Below are positions 15,836 through 16,574 of a DNA stretch of 16,574 nt, piece after piece (within the stretch, counting starts at the first letter, position 1; every line of letters begins with the position of its first letter). A program made the translations under genes and the position numbers. Source of the stretch: an uncultured Oscillibacter sp. (lineage in GTDB: Bacteria > Bacillota_A > Clostridia > Oscillospirales > Oscillospiraceae); NCBI GenBank assembly GCA_948902155.1, contig CAQVQZ010000023.1, positions 1 through 16,574 of the forward strand, given 5' to 3'. The notes beneath the pieces were generated by a model. That model saw only the letters and a list, made by a program, of their open reading frames with translations, had not been told where the DNA came from and ran no database searches.

Positions 15836-16389
15836 AGTCCGATCCCCTCCTTTTCCAAAAACGCCCGCAGGGCCTTCCGGCTCCGGAACAGGGAGGACTT
15901 GACCTTTCCCTGCCCGCACCCCAATGCCCCCGCGATCTCCGCCACGCTCTCGCCGTACCAGTACCGCCGCAGAAACATGCTCCGCCCCTCCCGGGACAGC
16001 CCCCGTAGGAACACGCTCAGCCGCTCCGCCAGCTCCTGGTCCTCCACGGCCCGCTCCGGCCCGCCGGAGGCGGGCACGCAGTCCTCCAGTTCCCCCAGCA
16101 GCACCTCCGCGCCGCCGCCCCGCTTGTCCGCCTGGCGGCGCTTCCAGCGGTCCAGGGACAGATTCCGTGTAATCTGCCCCAGCCAGGTCCGGAAGGCCCC
16201 CGGCCTGGTGGGGGGAATGGCGTCCCAGGCCCGGAGGTAGGTGTCGTTGACGCACTCCTCGGCGTCCTCCCGGCTGTGGAGCAGATTCCAGGCGATGCCG
16301 TTCAGGAGCCGCCCGTATTTTCCGTCGGTCTCCTGAATGGCCCGCTGGTCCCGGTTCCAAAATAGGTCAATGATCTGTCCATCCTCCAT
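15832..16389 (-). CDS. ECF-type RNA polymerase sigma factor
   Basis: A 185-residue sigma-70 family protein of the extracytoplasmic function group. Region 2 (about 22-85) includes LLNGIAWNLLHSREDAEECV, NDTYLRAWDAIPP and FRTWLGQITRNLSLDRWKRR, the -10 recognition and core-binding helices. A linker of about 35 residues leads to region 4 (about 120-180) with LRGLSREGRSMFLRRYWYG and the helix-turn-helix VAEIAGALGCGQGKVKSSLFRSRKALRAF that reads the -35 element. ATG at 16389 has GGAGG 7 bases upstream. It is followed by the overlapping membrane protein gene. A GAAAC-N16-CGTCTA promoter upstream is of the kind these factors recognise, so it probably activates its own operon. The signal and the rest of its regulon are unknown. 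Confidence 0.95.
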   Translation of the reverse strand: MEDGQIIDLFWNRDQRAIQETDGKYGRLLNGIAWNLLHSREDAEECVNDTYLRAWDAIPPTRPGAFRTWLGQITRNLSLDRWKRRQADKRGGGAEVLLGELEDCVPASGGPERAVEDQELAERLSVFLRGLSREGRSMFLRRYWYGESVAEIAGALGCGQGKVKSSLFRSRKALRAFLEKEGIGL

Positions 16390-16422
16390 GCTCCCGCCTC
16401 CTCTCCGATCTCTCTATCCATT

Positions 16423-16449
16423 TAGACGAGAATCTCCGCCCAAGGTTTC
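16423..16449 (-). promoter_or_regulatory. ECF-type promoter of the sigma operon (probable autoregulation)
   Basis: On the minus strand GAAAC (16445-16449, continuing CTT), exactly 16 bases, then CGTCTA (16423-16428). This is the bipartite -35/-10 form used by many Firmicute ECF sigma factors (GAAAC-N16-CGTC). It predicts a leader of about 27 nt before the sigma start codon. Confidence 0.8.
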
Positions 16450-16489
16450 GCCTGCATAAAAATTTTTTCCACCAACCTTTAAAAAAGCC

Positions 16490-16518
16490 AGTATACGCAG
16501 CCAATGCCGCCAAGTTAA
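16490..16518 (-). promoter_or_regulatory. Possible second, sigma-A promoter of the sigma operon
   Basis: On the minus strand TTAACT (16513-16518, 4/6), a 17-base spacer and TATACT (16490-16495, 5/6). It would supply a basal level of sigma factor upstream of the ECF promoter. Confidence 0.5.
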
Positions 16519-16520
16519 GG

Positions 16521-16574
16521 AAAAAAGCCTCCTTTTGAAAGGAGGTGGCACGGCGAAGCCGTGACGGAGGATTG
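16521..16574. repeat. Second copy of the terminator-bearing repeat arm (cut by window edge)
   Basis: The A-run, the CCTCCTT-TTGA-AAGGAGG hairpin (16528-16545), the CACGGC-GAA-GCCGTG hairpin (16549-16563) and GACGGAGGATTG match, in inverse orientation, the right arm at 14131-14184. On the minus strand the first hairpin is followed by CTTTTTT, a terminator for any gene entering from beyond the window. The rest of the element lies outside. Confidence 0.8.

Noticed and set aside
15836..16360. Upstream extension of the putative anti-sigma protein
   Set aside because: It lies wholly inside the sigma factor gene in another frame. The ATGA overlap and the MKAERLF head with a following membrane segment define the start.

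Overview
The window is a high-GC chromosomal segment from a Gram-positive anaerobe of the Firmicutes. The likeliest source is a gut Oscillospiraceae (Flavonifractor/Lawsonibacter/Intestinimonas type). This rests on strong GGAGG ribosome binding sites, sigma-A-type promoters with 16-18 bp spacers, lipoprotein signal peptides, a YesM/YesN-style sensor pair, an archaeal-type ProS N-terminus and GC-rich intergenic hairpin repeats. The taxonomic placement is inference; no rRNA gene is present.

Layout from left to right. 1-130 (minus) is the start of prolyl-tRNA synthetase with its own promoter. 473-1411 (plus) is a secreted VanY-type D,D-carboxypeptidase, followed by a strong terminator. 1710-3533 (plus) is the ribosome-associated GTPase TypA/BipA with a clear promoter and terminator. 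3980-8529 (minus) is a five-gene operon in the order dctP-dctQ-dctM-uxuA-kdgF: a TRAP transporter feeding mannonate dehydratase and a KdgF-type cupin, which points to uptake and breakdown of hexuronates or aldonates toward 2-keto-3-deoxygluconate. A hairpin plus T-tract sits between dctP and dctQ and probably makes the binding protein more abundant than the membrane subunits. 8783-12076 (minus) is a tightly overlapping operon of a YesM-type histidine kinase, a YesN/AraC-type response regulator and a second DctP-like lipoprotein with no permease of its own. It looks like a three-component sensor (binding protein, kinase, regulator) that would switch on the neighbouring TRAP operon. Repeated TTTRTCCAA boxes upstream of the TRAP promoter are a candidate target site. 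12206-13929 (plus) is a divergent pair: a YcxB-like membrane protein and an MFS transporter. 14243-16389 (minus) is an ECF sigma factor translationally coupled to a single-pass membrane protein with a large outer domain, probably its anti-sigma factor. A GAAAC-N16-CGTC promoter upstream fits autoregulation.

Convergent gene ends are separated by repeats. At 13983-14185 a roughly 200 bp element has related inverted arms that each form an outward-facing intrinsic terminator, with a third large hairpin inside. A further copy of the arm starts at 16521 and runs off the window. Other hairpin-rich spacers lie at 211-307 and 3648-3681. No RNA gene, CRISPR array, transposase or phage gene was seen.

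Most of the window is ordinary chromosome. The parts most worth following are the sensor with its orphan TRAP-type binding protein and its proposed link to the uronate operon, the uncharacterised outer domain of the putative anti-sigma factor, and the terminator-bearing repeat family.
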